Shown here: positions 22,262 through 32,520 of the stretch, piece after piece
Numbering within the stretch: the first letter of the stretch is position 1
Layout of the letters: the number at the start of each line of letters is the position of its first letter
NCBI GenBank assembly: GCA_021292165.1
Contig: CM037876.1
Location: 316,786,776-316,850,775 of the forward strand
Source: Shinisaurus crocodilurus
Taxonomy: Eukaryota; Chordata; Lepidosauria; Squamata; Shinisauridae
Reading direction: 5' to 3'
Length of the DNA: 64,000 bases
The notes under the pieces: model-generated
What the model saw: the letters and a program-made list of their open reading frames with translations, nothing else
What the model was told of the DNA's origin: nothing
Database searches by the model: none
Translations under genes and position numbers: made by a program

Positions 22262-22402
22262 GGGTGCAATCCTATGCAAGTTTAGACAGGAAAAAAAGGC
22301 CTACAACTCCCAGAATGCCCCAGCCAGATATGCTGGCTAGCTGGGGCATGCTGGGAGTTGTAGGCCTTTTTTTCCTGTCTAAACTTGCATAGGATTGCGC
22401 CC
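22262..22402. mobile_element. Palindromic MITE, GGGYRCAATCC family, copy 2
   Basis: The left arm GGGTGCAATCCTATGCAAG pairs with CTTGCATAGGATTGCGCCC on the right. The inner stem holds CCTACAACTCCCAG on both arms. The loop region has two overlapping CCAGC/GCTGG words. Same arms as 5958-6080. Confidence 0.8.
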
Positions 22403-22407
22403 TTTGT

Positions 22408-22492
22408 ACTTTTGAACCAATACGCAATCCAAAACTCAGTTATATTTCAGAGAAGTATAACTGAGTTTTGGATTGCGTATTGGTTGAAAAGT
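22408..22492. repeat. Near-perfect hairpin, 37-bp arms and 11-nt loop
   Basis: The arms at 22408-22444 and 22456-22492 are reverse complements at 36 of 37 positions (one mismatch near the base), separated by TTTCAGAGAAG. The size is in the range of a microRNA precursor or a very small fold-back MITE. It follows the palindromic MITE by five bases. Expression cannot be judged from sequence. Confidence 0.8.
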
Positions 22493-22857
22493 ATTGGTTT
22501 TGCTATGGAATTCTCCAGTCAAAAAATGTCTACACATATGTATATTTGTGGAAAAGTGCACAAAAATGCATATATGAGTGAAAATAACATTCAAAAATGT
22601 ATTACCGGTATATCAGAACAATTGCTTGCAAAAAAAAAAAAAAGAATATTAGGCTAAATTGCATACAAAAATACAAGTATTAGGAGAAATACGCACAAAA
22701 ATGCATACAAATTTAAATCTCCAAGTTGAGGACAAACCAAAATTAAGATTGGAAAAATCCTCAAAGTTTGGGATGAACCAAATTTAACACTGGAAAAATG
22801 AGCAAGTGAGAGAAACTGAATTTGACAGATTCATCCATCCCTATTTAAAAGACAGGG

Positions 22858-22945
22858 TTTTTTCCTGCACCACCTGGAGATGCCAGGATCAAACCTGGGA
22901 GGGTCCTCCTGCGTGCATAGCATGTGTTCTACCATTGAGCGACAG
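22858..22945 (-). mobile_element. tRNA SINE head (antisense)
   Basis: 'ggatcaaacctgggagggtc' (B-box complement) and 'gttctaccattgagcgacag' (A-box complement) are the head of the same SINE family as 29450-29640. Confidence 0.6.
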
Positions 22946-23004
22946 CCTGTGCACAGCAGAGAGCTACGTGCCCTTGGAGGAGGCACCAGAGTCACATGAA
23001 AATG

Positions 23005-23005
23005 T

Positions 23006-23036
<31 letters not shown>
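23005..23036. repeat. (GT)n microsatellite
   Basis: About 30 bases of alternating GT. Confidence 0.9.
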
Positions 23037-23039
<3 letters not shown>

Positions 23040-23095
23040 CCTCCACAAGCAGCTCTTTTCCTTCTTACACCACTTCAAAGTAAATCATCTCAGGC

Positions 23096-24155
23096 CAGGG
23101 ATGTTGAAGAGTCCTTGGCCTCGAGTCACGAGTCGAGTCACGAGTCTTTGAACCCGAGTCTCGAGTCGAGTCTCGAGTCCAAGGTCCAAAATGGTGACTC
23201 GAGTCTCGAGTCCCGAGTCCCGAGTCACTCCCAAAGCGGCGGCCCATGGAGGGAGCGGGAGGGTCTCCGCGAGAGGAAGAAGAGCTGCCCTTCCTCCCGC
23301 GGAGAACCTCCCGCTCCCTCCATGGGCCGCCGCCGCCGCTGCCCCCACTCACCATAGGTGGGTCCTTCCCTCGTCCCTGCTCCTGCCGCCACCGCCGCCG
23401 CCGCACCAGGGACGCATTACGAGCCCTCCCTGGGTTTGTAGTTCTCCGCGGCGGTGGCACGGCCCGATCTCGCTCTTCTGAGCGGCGCGGAGAGTGTTCT
23501 CCGTGCCGCTCGAGTTGCCGCTGCCGCCGCCTCGCCGCCACCCGCTCACCGCCGTCTCCCTCGCCGCCACCCACTCACAGCAGCCGCCATCGTATGCCAC
23601 GCCGCCGCCATCGCACGCAGCCGCCCGCGCCGGTCCCGTCATCACTTTCGGCGCGGCGGAAGTGACGCCCCGGGACCCTGCTCCGGCGTGCTTGGCTGCC
23701 GCTGCTCTGTTTAAAGCAGCGGCGGCCAAGCACACCAGAGCAGGGTCCCGGCGCGTCACTTCCGCCGCGCCGGGACCCTGCTCCGGCGCGCTTGGCTGCC
23801 GCCGCTCTATTTAAAGTGGCGGCGGCCAAGCACGCAGGAGCAGGGTCCCGGCGCGTCACTTCCGCCGCGCCAGAAGTGATGACGGGACCGGCGTGGGCGG
23901 CTGCATGCGATGGCGGCGGCGGCGTGATGGCGGCATGGCGTGCGATGGCGGCGGCGGTAGCTGCGAGCGGGTGGCAGCGAGGGAGACAGCGACGGCGGTG
24001 ACGTGAGTGGCGGCGGTGGCGGAGTCCTTGGGCTCGAGTCCCGAGTCGAGTCTCGAGTCCCATTGAAAAAATTGGGACTCGAGTGAGACTCGAGTCAAAG
24101 GGGGGACTCAGTCGGACTCGTGAGTCAAGTCGTTGAGTCCGAGTCCCCATCCCTG
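23096..24155 (+). mobile_element. GAGTC-rich hAT-like element, copy B (GC-rich core)
   Basis: The ends are CAGGGATG and CATCCCTG, with a perfect 8-bp target duplication TCTCAGGC at 23088-23095 and 24156-24163. GAGTC blocks lie at both ends (about 23110-23230 and 24025-24145). Instead of the usual middle it carries about 0.8 kb of CpG-rich DNA with nested inverted repeats. For example, GGGACCCTGCTCCGG and GGAGCAGGGTCCCGG alternate around short TTTAAA-containing loops near 23710 and 23815. Long open frames here (up to 212 codons on the minus strand) are low-complexity GC artefacts. No transposase was found. Confidence 0.85.
23640..23880. repeat. Two nested GC-rich palindromes
   Basis: Two similar stem-loops in a row. 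Arms contain CGGGACCCTGCTCCGG, CTTGGCTGCCGC and their complements, with loops containing TTTAAA at about 23709 and 23813. Boundaries GTGACG/GCGCGTCACTTCCGCC recur around them. They form the core of element B. Confidence 0.75.
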
Positions 24156-24652
24156 TCTCAGGCCAGGTGTAAGCAGTAACATGTGTCTCTCGTTCAGATT
24201 CAGAGGGAAGCATGTTTCAGCTATCAGAAATTCAGGACAAGTGGCTTGAATGTCTCTTCTTGCTCTCTTTTTGGCTCATGTGGGCTGAACAACACCTATC
24301 ACATGATTTGTTTGTTTGCTTAAAAATAATATCTCGCCCACAACAGTGGGTTCCAATTCCGAATCTCACATCCCCTTGTTGTTTTTTAAAGGGAAGTCTC
24401 TTCAGGAGGGCCCTAAAACACATAGGAGAGGGAGCAGCTTGGATATGACTGGCCCTACCATTAGGTAGAGTGAGGCAGCTACCTCAGGCAGCAGATTTTG
24501 GATATCATGAAAGGGTGGCATATTGTAGTTATTTAATTTGTTATTATTGTGTTTTTACTGCCAGGAATGGTGGGAGATGCTTGTGGTATATTATGCCTCA
24601 TGTGTTAAAATGTCTTGCTTGACTTTGGGTACCATGCACCTTGACTTGGGTA
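24156..24652. other. Unassigned stretch
   Basis: It begins with the right target copy of element B and ends with the left target copy of the next hAT element. No gene was recognised. Confidence 0.3.
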
Positions 24653-24954
24653 CAGGGTGGCCATGTGATTAAAATCTTCTATTTGAAGGGCTGCCCTGTC
24701 CAATTCTGGTCTAAAGATAATGAGCCAGAAGAACCGCTGTCCATCACCAGTTCACACCTGGACAGCAGGCTAAACAGGCAGGCACACTACACAGGTCACC
24801 TGAGCTGGACTGTATTCCTATTTAAATCCCAATAATCCTTTCTAAATTGTCATCTCTCTCTATAAATTAGCATATTCAAATTGGTGCCCTCTTTTGTCCC
24901 CTTTCCTATTGATGCATTTCCTCATTTTTGGTGATCCATAAGGTGGCCACCATT
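24653..24954 (+). mobile_element. hAT-like element, GGTGGCCA ends, copy 1
   Basis: It starts CAGGGTGGCCATG and ends GGTGGCCACCATT. The flanks CTTGGGTA (24645-24652) and CTTGGGTG (24955-24962) match at 7 of 8 bases, an hAT-size duplication. Related copies with the same interior landmarks ('ctttgaagggctg', 'tctttttgtcccc'-like, 'gatgcatttcc') are at 34170-34485 and 45135-45485. No coding capacity. Confidence 0.7.
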
Positions 24955-25646
24955 CTTGGGTGATTGATTGGGGGCACCATTTCCTGTTCAGCCTCAGGCA
25001 GCAAAATGACTTGGGCTGGCCTGCGTGTGTGAGGGAGCAACTTAAATGGAGAAGTGGAGGCAGGGAAAGAGTTAAACACCCCTTCAGCCTTTCAGAGTTG
25101 GCCGTTCCTGAAGCATATTATTTTCCTTGGGTCTGTTTACCTGCCTTTGGATATAACATCTAGTTAGGCCCTGAGATATGGAGCTGAAGCACTTCAGCGT
25201 ATAGTTATTGGATATCAATTCGTTGAGCAGCTGAGATCAAAACAAGCCTCTTTCTTGCTCTCCCCCACAATGCACTGGGGTCATTATAGCCTGACACTCA
25301 CCACTGGCTGTACCACTGTACTAATGAACCTCTACAGCTTCTCTACTTCCCCAGTCTCTTTTTCAGACCAGACCTGGACTGTAAAACTTCAGTCACACTC
25401 TGATCTAGACAGGTGCATCCTTTATTTTTCTTGGAAGAAAGGTGCCAGTTCTCAAGAAAGCCAGCAAAGGGGCAGCTGTAGTCATAGTCACATAAAGCGG
25501 GAACCGCATTCCGTGAGTCAGTGTACTGGCCTGCGGGGAAGCAGTTCTAGTGGATGCTCCATGCAAAAAGAGAGATGCGGAGCAGCCATTTTGTTGCTAC
25601 GTAACAGTTACAGGCAGTGCCGAGTTAAAAAGCCTTTGCTCCAGAC
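24955..25646. other. Unassigned stretch
   Basis: A 140-codon plus-strand frame (25255-25677) has no recognised motif. Nothing else was identified. Confidence 0.3.
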
Positions 25647-25853
25647 CAGTGGAGGCTGGTGGATCCAATGTCAGTAGGGCGGCGTATCTACTCCGGGTTG
25701 TAGTCTGAACTTTTACAGATCTATCCATGGTGCTGAACCAATTTTGGGGATGGAGGGTAGGGTTTGGCACCATGGGTAGCTCCTTAAAAGTTCAGACTAA
25801 AACCCAGCGTGGATACTCCGCCCCACTGACACTGGAGCCACCTGCCTTCACTG
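25647..25853. mobile_element. hAT-like MITE with about 85-bp inverted repeats
   Basis: The left arm begins CAGTGGAGGCTGGTGG and the right arm, inverted, begins CAGTGAAGGCAGGTGG. Pairing continues inward through GTCAGT, GGGCGG and AGTCTGAACTTTTA for about 85 bases each side. The flanks CTCCAGAC and CGGCATAC match at 5 of 8 positions, an eroded duplication. Non-autonomous. Confidence 0.75.
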
Positions 25854-26114
25854 CGGCATACTCTGAGTGCAGGTTACAACATCCTCTAACCTGGAGGAGG
25901 CCCAACCCCATGATAAGAGCATAAGATCTAAACCCAAGTTTTTAGGTCTTATATAGAAGCTCATAAACAAAAGCTTAGTGGTGAATTTCGTACCTTTTTT
26001 GGGGGGGCCTGTATCGCCTTGCCTCTCCTCGACGAGCAGCCCCCCCCCAGTCCTCGGATTCTCCACAACGCAGAGGGGCTCTCCGGCTGCTCTCTGCACC
26101 GCTTGGGCGGCCGC

Positions 26115-26375
26115 GCCGCTCACGCGGGCTCCCGTCGCATCACTTCCGGCTGGCTGGAAGTGGCGCGACGGGCCCTGCGCCAATGTGGCTGAACCCTGCG
26201 CCATGTAGAAACCAGGGTAACAGGGCTTAAAACAGGCCGTTTTAAGTCCTGTTGCCCTGGTTTCTATGCCAAACCCCTGTTGCCCTGGTTTCTACGGCAG
26301 GGTTCAGCCGTGTCAGCAGGGCCCGTCACGTCACAGCCAGAAATGATGCACTGGGAGCCCACGCGGGTGGCAAGG
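26115..26375. repeat. GC-rich fold-back (palindromic) element
   Basis: An imperfect palindrome centred near 26242. The inner stem pairs GAAACCAGGGTAACAGG with CCTGTTGCCCTGGTTTC. The outer arms pair CGACGGGCCCTGCGC-like text with GCAGGGCCCGTCACG-like text, plus CACGCGGGCTCCC with GGGAGCCCACGCG. Composition resembles the core of element B and the 17.3-18.0 kb insertion. Ends and target duplication are not defined. Confidence 0.65.
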
Positions 26376-26479
26376 TATTTTCTATGAAAATACTTGGAGA
26401 TTACTCAAAACCACAATAATAGAAGCTCAGATAGAATGTATACCGTAGGTTAGGATAGGTAGTACCAAGTCCAAGAGGT

Positions 26480-28767
26480 CACCAGCATGGTTAACTAGCA
26501 GTGTCAAGGAAGCTATTAGAGAGAAGAAGGCTTCTTTCAGAAAATGGAAGTCTTGTCCAAGTGAGGAAAACAAAAGGGAGCACAAGCTTGCATAAAGGAG
26601 ATGCAAGCAGACAGTAAGAGATGCAAAAAAAATTTTTTTTTGAGGAGCATATCGCTAACATCAAAGAATTTAAAGAATTATTTAAATATATCAGAAGCAG
26701 GCAACCAGCTAGGGAGGCAGTTGGGCCACTGGACAATAATGGAGTTAAAGGAATACTAACAGAGGATAAAGGGATCACAGAGAAGCTGAATGCATTCTTT
26801 TCATCTGTCTTCACTGCAGAAGATACAGGACAGATGTCTGTGCCTGAACAGATGTTTTCAGGAGGGGAGTCTGAGGAACTGAGGTAAATATTGTCACTTT
26901 TGGTGACAAAAGTTCTCAACCTTATTGACAAATTGAAAGTTAATAAAGCACCGGGTCCAGATGGTATCCAGCCTAGAGTTCTTAAAGAACTCCGATATGA
27001 AATTGCTGATCTTCCAACAAAAATATGTAACATGTCCCTAAGATTAGACCCTATACCAGAGGACTGGAGAATGGCCACTGTAACAACAATTTTTAAAAAG
27101 GAATCCAGAGGGATCTGCGAAATTACAGGCCAGTTAGCTTAACATCTGTCCTGGGTAAATTGGTTGAAAGTGTTATTAAAGATACAGTCAGTATGCATAT
27201 ACAAGGACAGGCCCCACTGAGAAAGGATCAACATGGCTTCTACAAAGGTAAGTCCTGTCTTGCTAATCTTTTAGAGTTCTTTGAGAGTGTCAATAAACAT
27301 GTGCACAGGGGTGATCTGGTAGGCATTGTTTACTTGGACTTCTGAAAGGCTTTTAACAAAGTCCCTCACCAAAGACTCCTGAGCAAACTTAGAAGTCATG
27401 GAATAAGAGGAGAGGTCCTCTTATGGATCAGTAACTGGTTAAAGAACAGAAAGCAAAGAGTAAATGGTAAAGTCTCCCAATAGAGGCATGTAAACAGTTA
27501 TGCGACCCCCGAGCACTGTTTTGAATGTATTTTATATTTTATCATGTTGTACATCACCCAGAGTGGCCGGTTTGCCACTCTGGCGATTCATAAATACAAC
27601 AAATGGGTGATTCATAAATACAACAAACAAACAAACAAACAAATAAACAGTAGGCTCCCACAGGGATCTGTATTGGGACCAATGCTTTTCAACTTAATCA
27701 TAAATGATCTGGAATCAGGAGTGAGCAGTGAAGTGGCCAAGTTTGAGGATGACACCAAATTATTTAGAGTGGTTAAAACAAAAAGGGAATGTGAGGAGCT
27801 CCAAAAGGATCTCTCCAAACTGGGAGAATGGGCATCAAAATGGCAAATGCGGTTCAATGTAAGCAATGCTCATTGGGGCAAAAAATCCCAACTTCAAATA
27901 TAATCTGATGGGATCTGAGCTAGTGGTGACTGACCAAGAAAGAGATTTTGCAATTGTGGTGGACAGCACAATGAACATGTTGACCCAGTGTGCAACTGCT
28001 GTGAAAAAGTCAAACTCCCCGTTGGGCATAATTAAGAAAGGAAAGGGAAATAAAACTGCCAACCAAGACCATACTGCCCTTATACAAATCCATAGAGCGA
28101 CCGCACTTAGAATACTGTGTACAGTTCTGGTCAACGCACCTAAGAAAGGACATTGAGGAGTTGGAAAAAGTGCAGAAATGGGCAACGAAAATGATCAAGG
28201 GGCTGGAGCAACTCCCCTATGAGAAAAGGTACAGGAGCTGGGATTGTTCAGCTTAGAAAAAAGGTGAGTAAGGGGAGGCATGTCATAGAGGTGTACAAAA
28301 TTATTCATGGTGTGGAGAAAGTGGATAGGGAGACATTTTTCTCCCTCTCTCGTAATACTAGAATCCATGGTCATCGCATTAAGCTGATTGGTGGGGGAGG
28401 GTCAGGACAGATAAAGGGAAGTACTTCTTCACACAGCGCATAGTTAAACTATGGAACTCATTTCCACAAAATGTAGTGATGGCCAACAATTTGGAGGGCT
28501 TTTGAAGGGGATCGGACAAATTCATGGAGGAGAAGGCCATCAATGGCTACTAGTCCTGATTGGCTATACGTTCCCTACAGTATAGCAGGCAGCATGCCTA
28601 TGTGCACCAGTTTCTGGGGAACATGGGAAGAAGGTGCTGTTGCACTCATATATCCTGCTTGTGGGATCCTGCGGGCAGCCGTTGACCACTGTGTAACAGA
28701 AAGCCAGACTACATGGACCCTTGGTCTGATCCAGCATTGCTCTTCTTATGTTCTTATGAGAGACCCT
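26480..28767 (+). mobile_element. CR1-group LINE, decayed reverse transcriptase
   Basis: The coding remnants follow the order of a CR1/L3-type ORF2. 26621-26887 holds the pre-RT region ending ...FFSSVFTAEDTG. 26891-27142 holds NKAPGPDGIQPRVLKEL and PEDWRMATVTTIFKK. 27160-27345 holds KLVESVIKD, QHGFYKGKSCLANLLEF and VYLDF before a stop. 27650-27903 holds PQGSVLGPMLFNLIINDL and the catalytic box decayed to KFEDDTKLF. Remnants of the thumb/C-terminus run to about 28550. The 3' end is 'ggtctgatccagcattgctc' plus TTCTTATGTTCTTATGAG. Stops and frameshifts make it inactive. An L2 tail is inserted at 27499-27643. Confidence 0.85.
27499..27643 (+). mobile_element. Short L2 tail inserted in CR1
   Basis: The segment 'ttgtacatcacccagagtgg' is the L2-type 3' end seen at 19720-19800, here with an (ACAA)n tail and a short internal duplication of 'gattcataaatacaacaaa'. 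It interrupts the CR1 frame and is flanked by TAAACAGT at 27491-27498 and 27644-27651. It must be younger than the CR1. Confidence 0.75.
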
Positions 28768-29449
28768 GAAAATATTGGATTAGAAGGGCAGGATATTAAT
28801 ATGTGAAATAACTAAATATTAGTCACCCAGTCCCATACCTGTCTTCAGGGTGGGGGTGGAGTTTCAAGGTCAGATGGTGAAGTTGATGGGAGGCCTTGGT
28901 GTCTCTCTTCTTTGAAATTGATCCTGGGAAACATCTAGCTAGCTTGAGGTATCAAACAGTGCATTCTCTCCCCTCTCTCTCTCTTTCAATAACAATTCAA
29001 TTATTCGGCAGAGAGTTATCAAGGAAAAGAATGCTTCTAATCCTGTTTAACCCTCTTTTTGAATTTGCTTCCTAGGCTTTTAGCATAATGAAAATGCATC
29101 CCATTTGCCTGGAAAAACTTCTCCATCCATCCTGCTGTACCCGCCATCCCCATATTCTGGGGTCAGGATAGAACAACAGCCAAAGCTGCTTCAAGCATCT
29201 TTCTTTGCCCATCCATATAGCTGCCACTGCAAAGCTCTTGGCCATGCAGAGTCTCCAGGCCTGAGGGATGATGCTTGAACTCTTGGCCCAACTACATGCT
29301 GTGTAAGCAGCAATGTGGTAACAGTTCCACCGCCTAGAGTTGTCACTGAAATATTGACTAATGCAATATTCAATTCTGGTGTCCCTCCTCAGGCAAAACA
29401 GGAAGAATTTTGAAGGACCCCCAAAGAGTTGTGAGAAGGCTATTCCTCT
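28768..29449. other. Unassigned stretch
   Basis: Unique-looking sequence with short frames on both strands. No repeat or exon was recognised. Confidence 0.3.
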
Positions 29450-29640
29450 GGGTGGGGGTAGCTTAGTGGTAGAACACCTGCTTTGCATGCGGAATGTCCC
29501 AGGTTCAATCCCTGGTGTCTCCAGGTAGGGCTGGGGAAAAACTCTGCCTGAAACCCTGGAGAGCTGCTGCAAGTCAGTGCTGACGATACTAAGGTACGTG
29601 GACTTATGATGGGACCCCATTTAAGCCAGCTTCTTATGTT
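29450..29640 (+). mobile_element. tRNA-derived SINE, full length
   Basis: A-box region TAGCTTAGTGGTAGAACACC, B-box region CCCAGGTTCAATCCCTGG, body 'gtagggctggggaaaaactc' and 'ctggagagctgctgcaagtc', and tail 'cttatgttcc'. The head resembles a tRNA gene, but the body continues without processing signals, as in a SINE. Other copies or pieces are at 22858, 42735, 55800 and 63140. Confidence 0.8.
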
Positions 29641-30022
29641 CCAGTGTTGTTCCCTCTTTGGAATTTCAAGAGGACTCAACAGAGTTTGATTAAGATTAGC
29701 AAAATCTCTTAGTGCCACCCTCTGCAGATGCAGGCTCCACACCCCACAGCATGTTTAGAAATGGCCACCGTGTCTGTGATGAACAGTTGCCTGGTCCACC
29801 ACATACAGCTTCTGGGGCAACTTGACAGATAACCATATCCTGCCGAAACTGTGGCTACAGAGTTCACTTTCTTCCTCTACTTGTCCCATAAAGGAATTTT
29901 CTCTTTTATCCCTGTCTTAAACTCCTGACCTTACAGAAAGTATTAAATCTAATTCTGCATTTGTTTGTTTAAGTGTCTTCTCTCAGCTCTTTTCTGGAGT
30001 AAATCATGTAAATAATAATAGA

Positions 30023-30025
30023 GTA

Positions 30026-30080
<55 letters not shown>
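30023..30080. repeat. (AAT)n microsatellite
   Basis: About 19 AAT units, in A-rich surroundings. Confidence 0.9.
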
Positions 30081-30284
30081 TCTGGAGAGATTACTGCAGG
30101 TCTGATCAATATGCCTGATGTGAGTCAACCTCCCCCCTTGTTGCATAGAAATGGTCATCTACTAATATTTCACCTTTCCAGAGCTAGCCCTTCCAAGAGG
30201 CGAGGGTAGGTAGCCAGTTCCAGTGGTGGATTAAGGGTGGCAAAGTGGAAGGGAAGCAGGATCCACCAGCAGGTTTTCCTACAG

Positions 30285-31398
30285 AATCTCCACTGATATT
30301 CACAGGCACTCCACAGGAGCACTCGGCGTTATGTTGGAGAGGATGTCAGGAAACTGGCACCTATGCTCATATGTGGTGGAGTTGTAAACATGTACAGAAA
30401 TTTTGGCAAATTGTATTCAAAGAGATAAATGAAATAACTGGGGTAAACTTAGAGGTATGCCCCAGCATAGCATTACTATCAATTTATGATGAGGTTTATT
30501 GTACTCAAGATACTAAAGATTTAATCACAAACTTATTGACAGCAGCAAGGTTAATGATACCTAGAAAATGGAAAATGCAATATGATTACCAAATAGAGGA
30601 ATGATATAAAGAGGTATGGGATATTGCTATTAATGATAAGCTAACGTGTAATATTAAAGTTAAAAGGGGATTATCGAATCGAAATGATTTTAAAGATATA
30701 TGGAGAGCATTTGTAGATTTTGTTTTAGTAAGGGGGAAAGGGTGTAAGCCTTCACAGGAGTCATTACAATTTTGGAAGCCTGAATAGTTATGTAGTTAGT
30801 TGGTCCCGGTGGGGGGGTGCACTTATTAATATTATTTTGCTGTTTGTTTGTTTGTTTTTTTAATGTGTTTGTTCTATAATTTCTTTTCTTTCTTTCTTTT
30901 TAATATTTTATTTATTTGTTCAAAACAAATTATAACAAAAAATATATATTTAGCAAAATACAAGATTATCACACAAATATAACATAATCAACATACAATA
31001 AATCATAAAGTGCTCCCCCCCACCCTCCAAGGGACCAATTAATATACTTCTATCCTCTTGATCAAATAAAGTCTAAATTCCAAAAATGTAACATATCCTG
31101 ACAAGGCATGTTACCCTTCCCCTTTATTAATACATAGTCTAGTAATTGATTCCATATCTCCATAAAATTATTCTTCTTTAGCAATCCTTTTTTGCATTTG
31201 ATACTACTAGTTAGTTTATCATTTAGGGCTATGTCCCAAACTTCCTTATACCAATCTGTTATTAGGAAAACATGTTGTACTTTCCAATTTCTCGCTATCA
31301 TTAGCCTATATAATTTCTACGTTTGTGTATTTTGTAGTTTATATGTTAAAATTTAAATAAAATTTCACAGATTGATTTAATTTAAAAAAAAAAAAAAA
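30285..31398 (+). mobile_element. 5'-truncated L1 LINE
   Basis: 30330-30604 translates to LCWRGCQETGTYAHMWWSC..VQKFW, the ORF2 C-terminal cysteine-containing region of L1. It continues after one stop with YKEVWDIAINDKLTCNIKVKRG and a terminal ...LQFWKPE stop near 30787. The 3' untranslated region is split by another, antisense L1 (30885-31308), then resumes and ends in an A-tract (31384-31398). The only in-frame damage seen is a stop at about 30602. Confidence 0.8.
30885..31308 (-). mobile_element. Antisense L1 inserted in the L1 3' UTR
   Basis: The minus-strand frame 31062-31301 reads ARNWKVQHVFLITDWYKEVW and ends near DMLHFWNLDFI, the same ORF2 end as its host. A 10-bp direct repeat TATAATTTCT at 30875-30884 and 31309-31318 marks the target duplication, so this copy inserted after the host L1. 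Confidence 0.75.
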
Positions 31399-32144
31399 CT
31401 GGGGAAATAAAAAGAAAAGAAAAGAAATGCTCTTGCACCACCCTCTGACTTCAAGGGGGCACATGCAGGGGAACGCCCTGGAGGATTTTGCCTCGCATGC
31501 ATCAGTGGCATCTTGATGCTCTGCTCAGGCATGAAATGCCGTGCCCCCCCCCCCATTTATATTCAAGGAAGTGCAGCGTTAGCAGCCCGTTTCAGTTTGC
31601 ATAGATATGTTTCTATCAAAGGAGATACACTGAAGCACCATTTATCTATCTTCTCCATCCTAGCCACCAAGAAGAGTATTCCTGAGATGAACTTACATTC
31701 CTATAGGATGCCGGGCCTGGAAACTAGTGTCTGTCAAGAGCTGCTGGGATCTGTGTGCAGCTGCACGCACACAGACACACACACACACACACACACACAC
31801 CGTTGACTAAATTGAAGGTGGGAGCTTCTCACGAAGGCACCCTGAGGCCCTGGGCTGACTCTGCCCCCCCCCCCAAGCTGGCCACTGGATCCTCCTGGAC
31901 AATGACTCACTTCCCAGCCTGGACAGTTTGCAATGGGGGTGGCCTTGCAAGCCCTCACCAAGGACGGTGCCCCTGCCCCATATCCCAGCATGCTGCTGAG
32001 TTCCTTTGCCCAGTCGCCAATATGGACTGGGATAATATAAGGCTGTTCAATGCTTCCATTTCCTTTCTGGTTTACATTCCACCATCAAAGATGAGTTAGC
32101 ATGAGTGACAGCCTCCACCGTTTTAGAGTATTATTATTCTTAAT
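31399..32144. other. Unassigned stretch with (CA)n
   Basis: A (CA)n tract lies at about 31769-31800, with poly-C runs near 31544 and 31865. No gene was recognised. Confidence 0.35.
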
Positions 32145-32240
32145 TGTTATTGCATTTATATCCCACCTTTTTTCATCTTGCAGAGAACCCACGGCAGCTT
32201 ACATGGTCCTCCTCCTCCTCCTCCTCCTCTCCGTTTTGTC
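32145..32240 (-). mobile_element. tRNA-derived SINE 3' part (antisense)
   Basis: 'atttatatcccacctttttt', 'aacccacggcagcttacatg' and a (CTC)n run followed by 'ccgttttgtcc' form the antisense tail of the squamate SINE. Confidence 0.7.
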
Positions 32241-32520
32241 CACACAGTATATTTCTCCACATCTTGAACTCTGCATCCAGACTGACAGTTGTCCCGCAGA
32301 ACAGGCCCAAGGAACACTGGGAGGGAGCTCAACAACACACTCTTTTCAGCCCATGGGGGCCATTACTGAGGCTCACACTGCAATGGGGCTGGAAGCCATG
32401 CAGGCGGATGGTTCCTGAGCCTGGCGCACAGAGGCAGAGAAACAACAGTGGTGGACAAACTGTCTGCATCTCTGCTGTGGTTAGGTCAGGCATTTTACGG
32501 CTGCCTTCCTGACTAAGCTG

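Larger units (their letters stand above)
22224..22843. mobile_element. hAT-like AT-rich element containing two palindromes
   Basis: The ends TAGGGATAGGG and CATCCATCCCTA are inverted repeats of the CAGGGATG type. The flanks (TTTCAGAC and TTTAAAAG) match at only 5 of 8 positions, so the boundary is provisional. The right half (22500-22840) is the AT-rich dispersed family. The left part holds the palindromic MITE and the hairpin listed separately. Confidence 0.45.

Noticed and set aside
22224..22843. Exact 8-bp target duplication for this unit
   Set aside because: The flanks match at only 5 of 8 positions, so the boundaries were kept as provisional.
23575..24213. 212-codon minus-strand open frame
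   Set aside because: It lies in the CpG-rich core of a non-autonomous hAT, is Ala/Arg/His-rich and repetitive, and is matched by long frames in several other phases. It is a composition artefact.
29455..29525. tRNA gene
   Set aside because: A- and B-box-like sequences are present, but no cloverleaf with matching acceptor ends was seen, and the sequence continues into a SINE body.
30029..30158. Poly-tyrosine open frame, minus strand
   Set aside because: It is a translation of the (AAT)n microsatellite. The same applies to the poly-isoleucine (46.9 kb) and poly-tyrosine (59.8 kb) frames.
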